Shown here piece after piece: positions 40,560 to 53,191 of a stretch of DNA of 64,000 nucleotides. Below the pieces are notes generated by a model. That model worked only from the letters and a program-made list of their open reading frames with translations. It searched no databases and had not been told where the DNA came from. Within the stretch, counting starts at the first letter, position 1. The number at the start of each line of letters is the position of its first letter. Source of the stretch: Phellopilus nigrolimitatus (Eukaryota > Basidiomycota > Agaricomycetes > Hymenochaetales > Hymenochaetaceae); assembly GCA_021029095.1 (NCBI GenBank), contig JAJOHG010000022.1:404203-468202 (forward strand), given 5' to 3'. A program made the translations under genes and the position numbers.

Positions 40560-42658
40560 TTACTCCATCCCTAGAACCTTTGCGACATTTGCGTGACGAG
40601 GAGCAAGCTGGATTTTGAACGGCATCGGCGAACGTCCAGATAGCCCGTCGTATTCCATCAGGTCGATCGGTTCACCGGGCACCTCGTGCATGTTGAACGC
40701 CCAGAGCATGCGCGAGATCGTCAGCCAGATTTCGCGCTCCGCGACGATCATCCCGGGGCAGATTCGACGACTGGGGGATTCAAATCTGTCAGATTACTCA
40801 TGTCCGATTTTAAAAATAGTTCGCAAGACTTACCCTGCTCCGAACATCCAGTTGTCGCGCTCGTAAGCGTTCGGCAGGTTGGCAGACTCCGTGTTGTTGG
40901 TACGATCGTTAATATATCTCTCGGGCTACAGTATCGAAAAGAGAAGTGAGCATAAGCATCTTAGAATAAAACGCTGCTGTCCTTACGTTGAACTTGTGCG
41001 GCTCTGGGTGACGTTCAGGGTTGTGGTGCATCGAATACGTGTTGAGCACCAGTACGGTGTCTTTCGGGATATACTGGCCCTTATAAACGATGTCCTCCGA
41101 AGCGACATGCGGCGTGCCGAGCCAGAAAGGGTTGTGGACTCGTTCGACTTCCTTGACGATCGCCTTGAATCGTCTATGTCAGCTACTTGCGCGTATCAAT
41201 ATGCGAATGGAATTGCGCACATGGCAATACGGGAGATCCTTCTCGTCCTCTATGGTGGGCAGACGGTCGCGGCCGACGACGCGGTCGAGTTCTTCCTGTG
41301 CCTTCTTCTGAATCTCGGGATATGCTGGAATGAGAGCGGAGAACCACTGCATGATCGAAGCGGTCTGTACCCAAACAAATCAGCGAGTGTGGGCGTAGAG
41401 AACAATATTAGTGTCGCTTACCGTCTCAACACCACCAATCATGAACGCGGAAGCGAGAATCGCCATGTCGAGGTCATCGAGATTCTCGGATTCGCGTGAA
41501 AGGATCATCGTCTTGGCCAAGCAGTCTGGCACGTCTTCGCCAGCATTCATCCGGGCCTCGATGCTCTTGATCAACCCGCCGTAGGTGTCGACGAGCCCCT
41601 GGTGGAGCTTCTTGCCTCGTGCTTGCAATGGAGTCGTGAACCATTGCAACGGCGTGATGAAGTCGACGAGGTTCGAGACGGGGCCCGTGCAGTTCCTGGA
41701 ATCGACGTCAATTAATTATTTGACTGTCTCGGACAAAAAGACAAATCCACTTACATGAACTCGCGGGACAGCTTGAGTGCTTGGGAAACTAACGGATCTT
41801 GGACGCTCTCCGTGCGGGAGGCGAAAGCGATCGTAAGCATGTTGTTCAGAGAGCAGCGACCGGCGTGAGGTTGCGGGTTGATTGCGTTGTTGCCGGCGCG
41901 GTACAGCTCCTTCAAAAGTGTAGTGGCTTCGTAATCCAGGACCTGGGAGTAACTGTCGACGGCACGTTGGTTCAACCAGACAGAAGCGATTTTACGGTGC
42001 TTGCGCCTTGAAAGAGTACTGTGAGTCGAATGCTAATTCATTTAGTACCGCGAAGCTTACCAGCGGTCGTTGTAGGGAGTAGCGGTGATTCCCCTTCCAA
42101 CGAAGACAGTCTGCGATTTGATAAACATTTCTTTCCTCTGGAGAAAAACAGTGAGTACGGAAATAGTGAAAAGCCAATATATTAACGTACACTCGAAGTG
42201 ACCACGCCGTTGGTGACAAGGAGATCCTTGGCAATCCCGGGGTCGGAGATGACCATGAAAAGCTGATTTCCAATCCAAAGAGAATACAGCGGGCCGAAGC
42301 GTTTGTACCAGAAGTCCATCATCATTTCCGGATAATGCGAAAGGAAAGGGAACGATCCTGTAGTAAGGAATTAGCCATTAGCAAATTGGAAAGTGTAAGT
42401 ATAGGACTCACCGACGATCGGAAGGCCTATAGGTCCGCTGGGAATAGCGTAGCCGGCTTTGTTGTACAGCTTGCGACTGAAGACGCTGAGAGACTTGTAG
42501 CCGAAGAGTTTGGGGAGAACGTATAGGCTTGCGAAGAGGAGGATTCCGACAACAACGATGGCGTGGTTGTTAGTATCGGGAGTGACGGAGGGAGTTGGAC
42601 CAGCGAGGGGGTTCAGTCTGGGCCAAGTAGAAACGGCAGGGGAAGGTTGAATAGACAT
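40560..42658 (-). CDS. Cytochrome P450, copy A
   Basis: Same nine-exon structure as copy B on the other strand, about 546 residues. N-terminal membrane anchor (AIVVVGILLFASLYVLP), proline-rich hinge (IPSGPIGLPIVG), I-helix ASAFMIGGVETT, K-helix EVER (ExxR), PERYIND, and the haem-binding loop FGAGRRICPG with the thiolate Cys. It is a class II (ER, reductase-dependent) monooxygenase; the substrate is unknown and I do not assign a CYP family. The protein differs from copy B at only a few positions (for example SNLV versus SILV). Its 5' flank, in contrast, matches that of copy C. Confidence 0.95.
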
Positions 42659-44392
42659 GATCGAATGTGTAGTGAATAGTGAGCAATGAGAAGATGCCAG
42701 TGAAGAGCTGATGATAGTTGAGGATTCAAGCAGGAGGGCTTTATATGAGCCCAGAAAGCAGTGAACTCCGGAGTACACACTTAAGTAAGCTATTTGAAAA
42801 AAATATATGAAAAAAGCAGAACATTTGAAAGGCATGGATTTCCATTGCAACTGAAGGTGATGTCCCCGGGTCTTCTTGCAACATGAAAAAAGCGCAAGTT
42901 TACATGGCGACCGTCGAAATGAAAAGACACTTCGCACCGCTGTAAATCGTGTCCTCGAATTGTTACTGAGCAAACGGAGTCTTACCGGGGCCTCATACCG
43001 ATCAAAAGCGCGGGTACAGGCCGAAGCATTGACCATCTGCATCTCGTAAGATTTCGAGCGCATTGAGTGCATTCGCTGACTTTGCAAATGCATAGACTTG
43101 GTGTCTGGGCACGAACCAATCAAGTGCGCGCCAGAGCCTGAGAATTACAAAAAGAAGACGCGGCTTTAAGAAATTAGATGGTGGCCGTTCATAAAAACGG
43201 TGCCCGCAATCAACGGAACTGAAATACCCCAGAAGATTCTGATCGCCGTATATCGATATCTAAGCAGTTCAGTTTGTAGAAGTGACCACCTTTGGAATTT
43301 TGAAAATCCGAGGCCGAGGAAGGTTTGAATCTTGAGCCCGAGGGTAATTGTGCTCTTAGATCAAAGCATCCCGGAAACGTGGCTTTAGCCTTAAGCTTCG
43401 TTATTTCCTGTAAGAGCTCATAGAATTCTGCTACCTAGGTAACGGCAGTGTAAAGGGAGGGAGCCCTCAAGGGCATGAATGGGAGACCGTACGAGTCTCG
43501 CGGCGTTTTCTCGAGCGGTTGACGTCCCAGACATGGCGATGCTCGAATATCTGTCGGATCTGTTGTTCTCGTCGTACTCGGACATAACAGTATTCCCATT
43601 CTCCGTTTGATGGGACGAATCAACAGGGGGAATGTGAGAGACGCTGACCCATAACCGTTGCATGCACAGCTGCTTCGTGCCCGGAGCGCTCCTTGCCGAG
43701 TCCTCGGAGCGGAGCCATGAAGCCCGGAATAGTCTATAGTGCCGGGAGCGTAACAAATCGGAGTAATAGTTATGTCCATAAGACACGCTATCAGAAGACG
43801 CCGGAAGGCCACGAAGGCGAGAAAACGGCGAGTAGTTGGCCAGAAGGAGAATCTGCTGGCATTTCCCAAGAGGGAAAGATGATTACGGATGATGAGTTCG
43901 GGTATTTCCGGTTTAAGCATTCTAATGGCCAGCCACACTTGAGCTTCTTCATCAACGTCGTCGGAACCAGCTAGAACGTTAGGAGGTTCTGTCGCTACAT
44001 TGTGGTTTAAGCACTGTCAGACTGAATACTCTACTAGAGCTTAAGATACTTAATTTCGTCCGAAACCTCAGAGACTCGGGGTTTGTCACTTGCTCGTTGC
44101 AGCACGACGATGGACAACCCCGTCATTCGTGCGGAGACATGATTCTGTAGACTCCCACCCTTGTGGGATTGCGCAAGAATGTATCCCGAGCGCATCTGAA
44201 ACCTTTGACGTAGCTAATAACCGCTTGACTGGCGTGCAATGGGGGTGGCTTGGCCCTTGTATTCATCTCAACCATTCTCACTCACTTACCTACCCACTTA
44301 TTATGGCTGTCGTGATACAAAAAATGACCTACTATACCGTAAGAGTGAGACGCCTTGGAACTCAAGGAACAATACGAGGGGAGGATAGCTAA
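42659..44392 (-). repeat. Duplicated P450-HPP intergenic region, inverted relative to 61700-63588
   Basis: Read on the minus strand this stretch follows the order of 61700-63588: the HPP start region, TATCCCGAGCGCA, GCATGCACA, GTTTTCTCGAGCGGTTGA, ATCGATAT, GATGGTGGCCGTTCAT and the P450 5' leader, with many substitutions and small gaps. It shows that copy A was part of a P450-HPP divergent pair. No other gene seen inside. Confidence 0.85.
44303..44392 (+). pseudogene. Remnant of the first exon of an HPP gene
   Basis: MAVVIQK at 44303 and the preceding leader match the first exon of HPP copy C (MTVVIQK). Homology ends after about seven codons and the frame stops at 44392. The rest of the gene is missing. 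Confidence 0.75.
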
Positions 44393-44794
44393 AGTAGTGA
44401 AGGTCGAAATCGAGGGTGGATGTCTACGTGTCTAAATCAATTGTTTCGACATTCAACCATATCTTGTACAAATATATTTAATACAATTTGATATTATGGA
44501 CTTCGCGAAGCATGTTTTCGACGAGGTCAGCAACCAAGGGGCATTGTTGTGAGAGTGCGAAACGAATCGACAATATTGTGTAGTCAGGAAGATATCCCCG
44601 TTAAAGCTGCAAAATAATCACAGATTTAACTGACACGTCGGACTATCAAAGAAGACGACCCACGATTAACTTCGTCTTCATGTTCCGCCAGAGTCAGGAG
44701 AGCGAACCCATTGGAGGAAAACGTGCGAGGACCAGGGGACTAGACAGCAGTTATTGGTGAGGATCCGTTCTAGAGCGTCCGGGCTTCAAGCGCG
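44393..44794. other. Intergenic region
   Basis: Between the HPP remnant and the 3' end of HPP copy A; no gene seen. Confidence 0.55.
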
Positions 44795-45564
44795 CTATTC
44801 AGCCAGCTCGCCGGATTCAATTTTATTCTCCTTAGCTTCGATCGCACCCTCATTCGACTTCGCCGGGATGGCAGCGGAAAGCGGGGACGGTGCACATGGC
44901 GATATCCAAAAAACAGGATACCTCCGCTGAATATTGTTGATCAAGAGTGCCACGACGAGAACGAGCATACTCGAGAGCAGGACAACCGGAAGATAGTACC
45001 AACTAATGGCCCACACCTCGTCGTTTACGGCGACCAAAAGCGCAGTGGCACCGGCAGGAGGATGCGTCGTCGCAGTCATCTGCATAGCGACGATGGCGAG
45101 GGACGTGGACAACGAGCCGGCGAGCCACCTCAACGATTCAAAGTGGGACGAAAGGCTGAAGAGTTTTGTGATGCAGAGACCGATGAGGGCAGAGATGAAG
45201 TGGCCTCCGACGAGAGCACGGGGCTGGGCGAGCGGTGCCTCAATAGCGCCGTAGCATAAGACGGCAGAAGCACCCTGAGTGTGATTTAAGTCAGTCTAAG
45301 GGTCACCCGCCTCGCGTACGAGACTCAGCGCGGGCGACTCACGTAGCTGGCAATAATAGACGGTACCTTTCGGCCGATGAAGTACTGAGCGTGCCCGAAA
45401 ACGGCCTGTAGGATAGAAAGGCCAGCGAATGCGCCGACGAAAGACCAGAACCAGACGACATATTCCGGTCTTTTCTGGGGCGGGCTTCTACGGTGGCCTA
45501 ACCAGTGAGAAAACCAGACCGGCAGACTAGCCAGACGACTCGGAGGACTCGGGCTTCCGCTCAT
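44795..45564 (-). CDS. HPP-family integral membrane protein, copy A
   Basis: Exons 45564-45343 and 45274-44795; 233 residues. The HPP motif is in TATTHPPAGATALL, with four or so hydrophobic helices (VVWFWSFVGAFAGLSILQ, LVGGHFISALIGLCI, WYYLPVVLLSSMLVLVVALL). HPP proteins are poorly understood; some plant and cyanobacterial members transport nitrite. Copy A lacks the first intron of copy C: SILQ runs straight into AVFGHA. The C-terminus is acidic (KENKIESGELAE). It is divergent from P450 copy B, 1.77 kb away. Confidence 0.93.
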
Positions 45565-47337
45565 GAGTGTAGCTAGAGCTATATTCGAACGAACCTCGCT
45601 CTGTATGGATTGCCAAAGAGCCAAGCAGTTTCCTGCGGTGTAATGCAGCGTCTGTATTCGGGGACTGGATTGAGCGCGAACACGAGCTATTCCATCGGAC
45701 TCAGGTGGCAAATTTTACGATTCGGCTGAATAAAGGCAAAGACCTGCCAAAATGAGAGATCACGTGCCAAAGACGTTCGTCGCAATTGGGACAGCACATC
45801 GCCTAATTCGGGACTCACCCAGACCCAAGGAAATGCCGTCACAACGAACGACAACGAATTCTGTATCCACCTACGAGCGTAACCAACGTGTTTAGGTCTT
45901 GAGCAGTGGTCGTATCGACTGCTCATCCGCTCGAACCCACATCTGGTCGTGCGGTGATTGTTCTGCTTGTTCTGCCGAGGTGCGCTCGGGTTTTGCCAAG
46001 TCTTGCGCTTTCCTGGAGCTCGTAACGCCTACACTCAAATTTGAAAACCCAAAAGACCATATAACTCGTACGTACTCAAAGTTATAACCAACAGATTGCG
46101 AATGGACTCATTTGCTTTAGCGAATACCTTCGTTCTGGGGTTAATAGCTTCAATCACTTTCGTGAGTCTTCCGCGCCGTCCTTTAATTTCCTATACCCGC
46201 ACAGCATTTTCTGGACAGCCTTATTCTTGGATATTTGGTAATGGCCCCGATTTGTTACGCTTTCAATACTTCAACCTATTGTGAGCGAGCGCAATAAGCA
46301 GGGGCGAGATGTCCGGTCCGAGGAGCGCCGACTTTGACGACAAACCGCTACACTGGCTGGGGCTCATCTTTTTCCCACATTCCGACGAAGGACAGATTCA
46401 CAAAGCAGCTCGAGCATATTGTTTTTCCGAGTACAGCAGCAAGGACTATCAGCAATAGGGGGCTCAGCAAGTGCTCGGACTTCGCCATGTGCTCGAGATG
46501 ATACGACGGGTCTCGTGCGGTCTCTCATCCAATTATTCGTTAAGGGCTGCATTTTTTTCTGCAGCCTTTAGGCTCTCCAAGTCTATGGATTTATATTGAA
46601 ACGCGAAACATGCTTCCAAATCGCGTGATTGATGTAGATGGGACTTACATAAGGGAGTGCAGCTACCCTCGGCTCAAGATTCAATCCTCGGTCGTCCTCC
46701 AAGATCTCGAAGCTCTGCAGGAGAATTGCGTCTACTGACTACTAAAGGGTCAAAATACTAATTACAATGATGCGAAACTTATGGGGTTTTCCGATTTCAC
46801 TGATTGGAGGATACCATCTTTCTGAGCGGTCACCAATGAAATTCTTAAATCCGCGCCTTTTTTCTGCTTTCGAGCACTCACTTGCGCTGATTGGCTCGGG
46901 CCAAACAACCAAAAATATGTTTGCAAAGTTAGTTAATGCAGTCTATTCATTACGACATGCATACGAGCTGGTGATTGGCCTGAATCCGCCGAAGTGGCTC
47001 GGGACCTCGCTCATGATGAAACTTCGGTCAGTCTACGGGATCGTTCAACGATAGCTCAAGCCCGCCACTTTGACACGGCGCGCCGTGTTATTCCGTTCAA
47101 ATGGTCGCCATCCAAATTTTCAATTTTTTTTTTCGGTTCCCTTAGCAGATCCAGGCACAAGGGCTTTATTTTCAAACAGCCGCCATTGAAATCCATGTTT
47201 ACCAAATGTCATTTTTATTATTCTCTACCGACTTCACTGCCTTCCTGCCCGTATAAAACCTCCTGCTTGAATCCTCAACTATCATCAGCTCTTCACTGGC
47301 ATCTTCTCATTGCTCACTATTCACTACACATTCGATC
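45565..47337. promoter_or_regulatory. Intergenic region between divergent HPP copy A and P450 copy B
   Basis: No gene recognised. Only the last about 100 bases before the P450 ATG clearly match the other copies; further upstream it diverges from the region of copies A and C. Confidence 0.55.
47252..47258 (+). promoter_or_regulatory. TATA box of P450 copy B
   Basis: TATAAAA, 86 bases before the ATG at 47338. It is kept at the same place before copy C (63503-63509) and, as a weaker TATATAAAG, before copy A near 42740. Confidence 0.65.
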
Positions 47338-49434
47338 ATGTCTATTCAACCTTCCCCTGCCGTTTCTACTTGGCCCAGACTGAACCCCCTCGCTGGTCCA
47401 ACTCCCTCCGTCACTCCCGATACTAACAACCACGCCATCGTTGTTGTCGGAATCCTCCTCTTCGCAAGCCTATACGTTCTCCCCAAACTCTTCGGCTACA
47501 AGTCTCTCAGCGTCTTCAGTCGCAAGCTGTACAACAAAGCCGGCTACGCTATTCCCAGCGGACCTATAGGCCTTCCGATCGTCGGTGAGTCCTATACTTA
47601 CACTTTCCAATTTGCTAATGGCTAATTCCTTACTACAGGATCGTTCCCTTTCCTTTCGCATTATCCGGAAATGATGATGGACTTCTGGTACAAACGCTTC
47701 GGCCCGCTGTATTCTCTTTGGATTGGAAATCAGCTTTTCATGGTCATCTCCGACCCCGGGATTGCCAAGGATCTCCTTGTCACCAACGGCGTGGTCACTT
47801 CGAGTGTACGTTAATATATTGGCTTTTCACTATTTCCGTACTCACTGTTTTTCTCCAGAGGAAAGAAATGTTTATCAAATCGCAGACTGTCTTCGTTGGA
47901 AGGGGAATCACCGCTACTCCCTACAACGACCGCTGGTAAGCTTCGCGGTACTAAATGAATTAGCATTCGACTCACAGTACTCTTTCAAGGCGCAAGCACC
48001 GTAAAATCGCTTCTGTCTGGTTGAACCAACGTGCCGTCGACAGTTACTCCCAGGTCCTGGATTACGAAGCCACTACACTTTTGAAGGAGCTGTACCGCGC
48101 CGGCAACAACGCAATCAACCCGCAACCTCACGCCGGTCGCTGCTCTCTGAACAACATGCTTACGATCGCTTTCGCCTCCCGCACGGAGAGCGTCCAAGAT
48201 CCGTTAGTTTCCCAAGCACTCAAGCTGTCTCGCGAGTTCATGTAAGTGTCACAATTCTTGTCCGAGACAGTGAAAGAATTAAATGACTTCGATTCCAGGA
48301 ACTGCACGGGCCCCGTCTCGATCCTCGTCGACTTTATCACGCCGTTGCAATGGTTTACTACGCCGTTGCAAGCACGAGGCAAGAAGCTTCACCAGGGCCT
48401 CGTCGACACCTACGGCGGGCTGATCAAGAGCATCGAGGCCCGAATGAATGCCGGCGAAGACGTGCCAGACTGCTTGGCCAAGACGATGATCCTTTCACGC
48501 GAATCCGAGAATCTCGATGACCTCGACATGGCGATTCTCGCTTCCGCGTTCATGATTGGTGGTGTTGAGACGGTAAGCGACACTAATATTTTTCTCTACA
48601 CCCACATCCGCTGATTTGTTTGGGTACAGACTGCTTCGATCATGCAGTGGTTCTCCGCTCTCATTCCAGCATATCCCGAGATTCAGAAGAAGGCACAGGA
48701 AGAACTCGACCGCGTCGTCGGCCGCGACCGTCTGCCCACCATAGAGGACGAGAAGGATCTCCCGTATTGCCATGTGCGCATTTCCATTCTCATATTGATA
48801 CGCGCAAGTAGCTGACATAGACGATTCAAGGCGATCGTCAAGGAAGTCGAACGAGTCCACAACCCTTTCTGGCTCGGCACGCCGCATGTCGCTTCGGAGG
48901 ACATCGTTTATAAGGGCCAGTATATCCCGAAAGACACCGTACTGGTGCTCAACACGTACTCGATGCACCACAACCCTGAGCGTCACCCAGAGCCGCACAA
49001 GTTCAACGTAAGGACAGCAGCGTTTTATTTTAAGATGCTTATGCTCACTTCTCTTTTCGATACTGTAGCCCGAGAGATATATTAACGATCGGACCAACAA
49101 CACGGAGTCTGCCAACCTGCCGAACGCTTACGAGCGCGACAACTGGATGTTCGGAGCAGGGTAAATCTTGCGAACTATTTTTGAAATCGGACATGAGTAA
49201 TCTGACAGATTTGAATCCCCCAGTCGTCGAATCTGCCCCGGGATGATCGTCGCGGAGCGCGAAATCTGGCTGACGATCTCGCGCATGCTCTGGGCGTTCA
49301 ACATGCACGAGGTGCCCGGTGAACCGATCGACTTGATGGAATACGACGGGCTGTCTGGACGTTCGCCGATGCCGTTCAAAATCCAGCTTGCTCCTCGTCA
49401 TGCAAATGTCGCAAAGGTTCTCGGGATGGAGTAG
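47338..49434 (+). CDS. Cytochrome P450, copy B
   Basis: Nine exons: 47338-47584, 47639-47805, 47859-47935, 47990-48241, 48299-48572, 48630-48773, 48831-49007, 49069-49160 and 49224-49434; 546 residues with no lesion. Membrane anchor at about residues 30-50, RKHRKIASVWLNQ in the C-helix region, I-helix GGVETT, ExxR (EVER), PERYIND and FGAGRRICPG. It is a near-identical inverted copy of the gene at 40560-42658. Pairing with a divergent HPP gene is repeated three times, which suggests a linked role, for instance in detoxification or secondary metabolism; that is inference. Confidence 0.96.
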
Positions 49435-49922
49435 AACAGGGTACACACATATACTCGAAACCCCCAAAATGAGTGCGCTCCAGTATTAGAAGGGCATATA
49501 TGGTGTTTGTCGTTAGAATATGATTAAATTTAATTTGTAGAAATCCTGAGAGAGGGTATTAATTTAGAGACAGTCGATGACATCAGTCGAAATAAACATT
49601 TATTAGTCTATTTCCGAGGAAGTGCCTTTGAGTGAAGGTCGTTATCAACTTAGTGCTCGACTTGTGGTGACGCCGATCTCGACGTCGATCGTTTTTGAGG
49701 GTTTGAGTTGCAAGCGTCGGCTGGAAGAACAGTAAAGGTTACGAGATTGTGAGCTTTCACCTACCTAGCCCCCACCTACCTAGCCCCAACAACTGTGTTT
49801 TAGATATTTGAGCTTTATACGTTACATATTATATCCCTACTATTTTGTTGAAGTACGGCAAAACGTGAACCCGTGCATTTGGGGTTTATTTGTAGAATCA
49901 TTCGTGTGTTTGCGAAGTGCAG
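49435..49922. other. Intergenic region
   Basis: 3' flanks of P450 copy B and the HPP pseudogene (convergent); no gene seen. Confidence 0.55.
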
Positions 49923-50421
49923 TCACAGCTCCTTGGATTCAACCGCATCCTTGCTCAAATCCGCTGACACGACGGCAGGAGGAATAAGTGAAGCAAATGG
50001 TGATATCCAAAACACTGGAAACCTGCGCTGAATATTGTTGATCAAGAGTGCGATGACGAAGACCATGGTGGTGTGATGATGCAGAGGCCGATGAGGGCAG
50101 AGATAAAGTGGCCTGCGACAAGTGCGCACGGTTGAGCAAGAGACGTCTCGATGGCACCAAAGCACAGAAGCTCCCTTTAGATGATTTGGGTTAGCTTAAG
50201 AGCGGCCTCGCGGATGAAGCTAGATGAAACTTACATAACTGGCGATGATGGTTGGCACATTCCGACCGACAAAGGTCTCTGCGTGCCCGAAGATGGCCTG
50301 AAAGCCGGTAAGTTCAGGTGTGTGAGTTGCATTATGCAGGTAATTAAACGTGAACGTCTACGACGCACCTGAAGAATAGAAAGGGCGCCGAATGCACCGG
50401 CGAAAGGCCAGAACAAGATAA
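49923..50421 (-). pseudogene. HPP pseudogene, copy B (5' truncated, internal deletion)
   Basis: It keeps part of exon 1 (GAFGALSILQ), intron 1, exon 2 (IFGHAETFVGRNVPTIIASY), intron 2, and the first part of exon 3 (ALVAGHFISALIGLCI). It then jumps to VIALLINNIQRRFPVFWISP, losing the HPP motif and two helices (about 80 codons). The start codon region is missing beyond 50421. Introns are at the same places as in copy C, so it came from a copy C-like gene and not from copy A. Confidence 0.88.
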
Positions 50422-51417
50422 TTGTTCACTGGCGACAGCCGACGTTTGAACCCACATCTTCACTCTTCTGTCTGCTTGGTATACTTTCTCCCAGGCCACA
50501 CCAGCTACGCAGGCTCGTGGAAAGCCGCCGCAGTCAACATCAACGGTAGGCAGAAGAGAGAGGGAGGGAGGCTATTAATTATGCCACTGGAGTTTATTGG
50601 CAGTTGACAATGGCTACGAGCCTAGCACATGCGGGCGCGTTCGAACGATCAACGTTGAGTCAATGCCCAGAAGAATAAAATAAAATGAGATGAGATGCGA
50701 AGTCAAAAGGAAGTAGACTCGGAGAATAGAAAAGCAGTCTCAGATGCACTAGCTGTAACCTGTGCATGGCTTTGTCGGGTTTTTGTCGGATTTCCCTCTT
50801 AAGAGTTATTCAGAGTCGACAACATTCGACCGACCCATGTCGAGAGCCACCGTCATCTCCCTGCTGACACAGCGGTATTCCGTACACATATTTGATGACT
50901 GTGATGTTTTTACAGGTCTATTCAGGAACGACGTGCTCCCATGGCCATGATGGATGCTTTCAGTCACTATTTTTCCGAAGACATGTAAATTTCCAACTAC
51001 ACGTTGAGTCGGAGTTCAATCATCATCTGTCTTTTAGGGCATCGACGCTGTCCGAGGCCACCGCCAATACAGATGCCCTTCAATTCATGCCGGAAATAGG
51101 ACTACTTATCTTCAATCTTACCCATCTTTTTCTTCCTATCTTGTTCAAAACATTTATAAATTATTTATTCCAATTACAAGTAGTAAGAATATTTGTGAAC
51201 GAAATACAGCGGAAGCGCCGAAAGGACTTGTTTCGGTCGTAATCGCCTATTACAGGTGAGTGACGATCATTGGCATGGACGATGAACCAGGAGGAACGAA
51301 CCCCGTCCTACCCGACTCTTTCATCACCGCTATCCTCCATCTCCCGGACTTCTCGGTCTTAAGTACCCGCGAACGTCTCAGCAAACTGGCTGACAATCAT
51401 TCGCATTTCCATGCATC
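50422..51417. other. Intergenic region
   Basis: No gene recognised; short open frames at 50762-51242 have no protein-like features I trust. Confidence 0.55.
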
Positions 51418-53191
51418 ATGACGCAACTTTCAGCGCCGTCGTCGTCGTCCACGTCGACCATGAAATCCCGTAGTTTCAGCGCATCGAATCCGTCTCGCTC
51501 ACCTATAGTTCCCCTTTCGCCATCCAAGTCGCAGAGCGTGCGCGCACACCTCGCGGAGCTTCTCCCTCTTCCACGCCATGCTCTCTTTGCTGTGCGCCTC
51601 ACCATACACCAGCTTTGGAATGTCCCGCTCGTCTCCGGAGAATTCAGCGTCAAGTGGAAATTTCAACATGTACAGAAGACACGGGCTAGTGGCGGGAGCT
51701 CGAATACGTCGAGCACGGTTCTCGCAAAGGCAAACGGGTACGGAATTGGCCGTTCGGCATCGCTGAATGGCAAGGGGAAGGGAAAGGAGAGGGAGATAAG
51801 CGACCGGGACAACGATCCCGACCATGAGTCGCTTGTCATGCCGTCAGGCGCATCTATGCTATCAATTCCATCGACTTCTGAATCGTCCTCCTCGTCGTCG
51901 CCATCACCGCGGACGGTTTCCATAGACTTGCCGGCGAACGGAAACGGGGGCGGAGTTAGCAATGCGGCCGGAGACGGCTCAGTACTCTCGCAGGATGCGC
52001 GCGGGCGCACATCATATATTCCGCTGCGCGAGCACAATGTTAAGTGGGGGCAGGTTGTGAACGTTGCGGTGCAGATGGGTGTGCAGCGAGACACAATGGA
52101 TTTGCAGCCGTCCGAGCTGAAGCTCGTCGTGGAACAGGTACGCACATGTTATTCACTTGATTCGGCAGACTCGACTTATGGACAATATATTAATTTGCAC
52201 CTAGCTATCTGTTCCAGGTGACCCATACGCACCGCAGAACCCGCAGCTAGGAGCCGTCTATTTGAATCTCGCCGAATACGTGGGCGAAGGCCCCGTGACG
52301 CGACGGTACCTCTTACGACAGAGCAAGACGAATGCGACGCTCCAGCTCACGCTTGAGCTCACGCACATCGGCGGCGAGACGGCGTACAAGGCGCCGCCAT
52401 TGCAGAAGGGCGAGGTCATGGCAGGCATTGCGGCGCTCCTTGAGAAGAGCCCGTACGGTAGCCTCCCCGCGTACGACCGCACAGCCACGCCGCCGTTGCT
52501 CCGGGGCCACCGCCGCGCGACGGACAACGGCTCGCGCTCTCACGCGTCGCGCGCACAACCTGCGCTCCCGGAGCTCGGCGCGGGCGGCCTGCGTACGACA
52601 GACAACATCATCGAGGCGATCTTCAACCCCGTGCCGACGACCTCCGCCGCGCCGTCGCCGTTCACGTACTACGTCCCGCCCAAGCCGAGGCCGAAGCCGC
52701 ACCCCCCGGCGTCGCTCGTGATGACGATGGCGTCGTCGGACGCGGGGCAGGGGAGCGACGACGGCCTGTCCAGCGCGGTGAGCGGCGCCGCGAGCGCCGC
52801 GAGCTTCTCGCTGTCGGAGGGCCGCCCGCCGTCAATCGCGCCATCTGCGCTGAGCGAGCGTTCGCAGGCGACCACGGCGTCGCGCTCGAGCGCGGGCGCG
52901 AGCGAGCAGCCTCGCCAGAAGTGGTGGCAGAAGCTCGGCGGCGGCGCGAGCCGCAATCACTCACAGCCGCCACACCCACATGCGCACGCGCAGACATCAT
53001 CCTCAGAGTTTGCACCGCAGTCGCTGCCGAAAAACCTGGCCTCGATGCGCTCCTCGCCTGGTGTACAGCGCGGGTTGGAGGAGCTGAACCTCAGTACGGA
53101 CAACCGCTCTGCACCGCAGATAATCGTGCGGAGCCCGACGACGAAGGCGCATTCGAGCAGCTCGTCTGGGAGCTGGAGCTACCGCTCTTAA
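51418..53191 (+). CDS. NT-C2 (EEIG1/EHBP1-type) domain protein
   Basis: Exons 51418-52137 and 52205-53191; 568 residues. The N-terminal half is an N-terminal C2 domain: HALFAVRLTIHQLWNVPLVS, GEFSVKWKF, then (after a Ser/Asn-rich loop) HNVKWGQVVNVAVQM, LKLVVEQ, and in exon 2 PQLGAVYLNLAEYVGEG and LTLELTHIGGE. Such domains bind membranes or act as adaptors in trafficking and cell polarity. The C-terminal half is disordered, Ser/Pro-rich. The 3' splice site after GCACCTAG at 52204 is preferred because it restores VPGDPYAPQNPQLG, a conserved stretch; the next AG would lose it. Confidence 0.88.
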
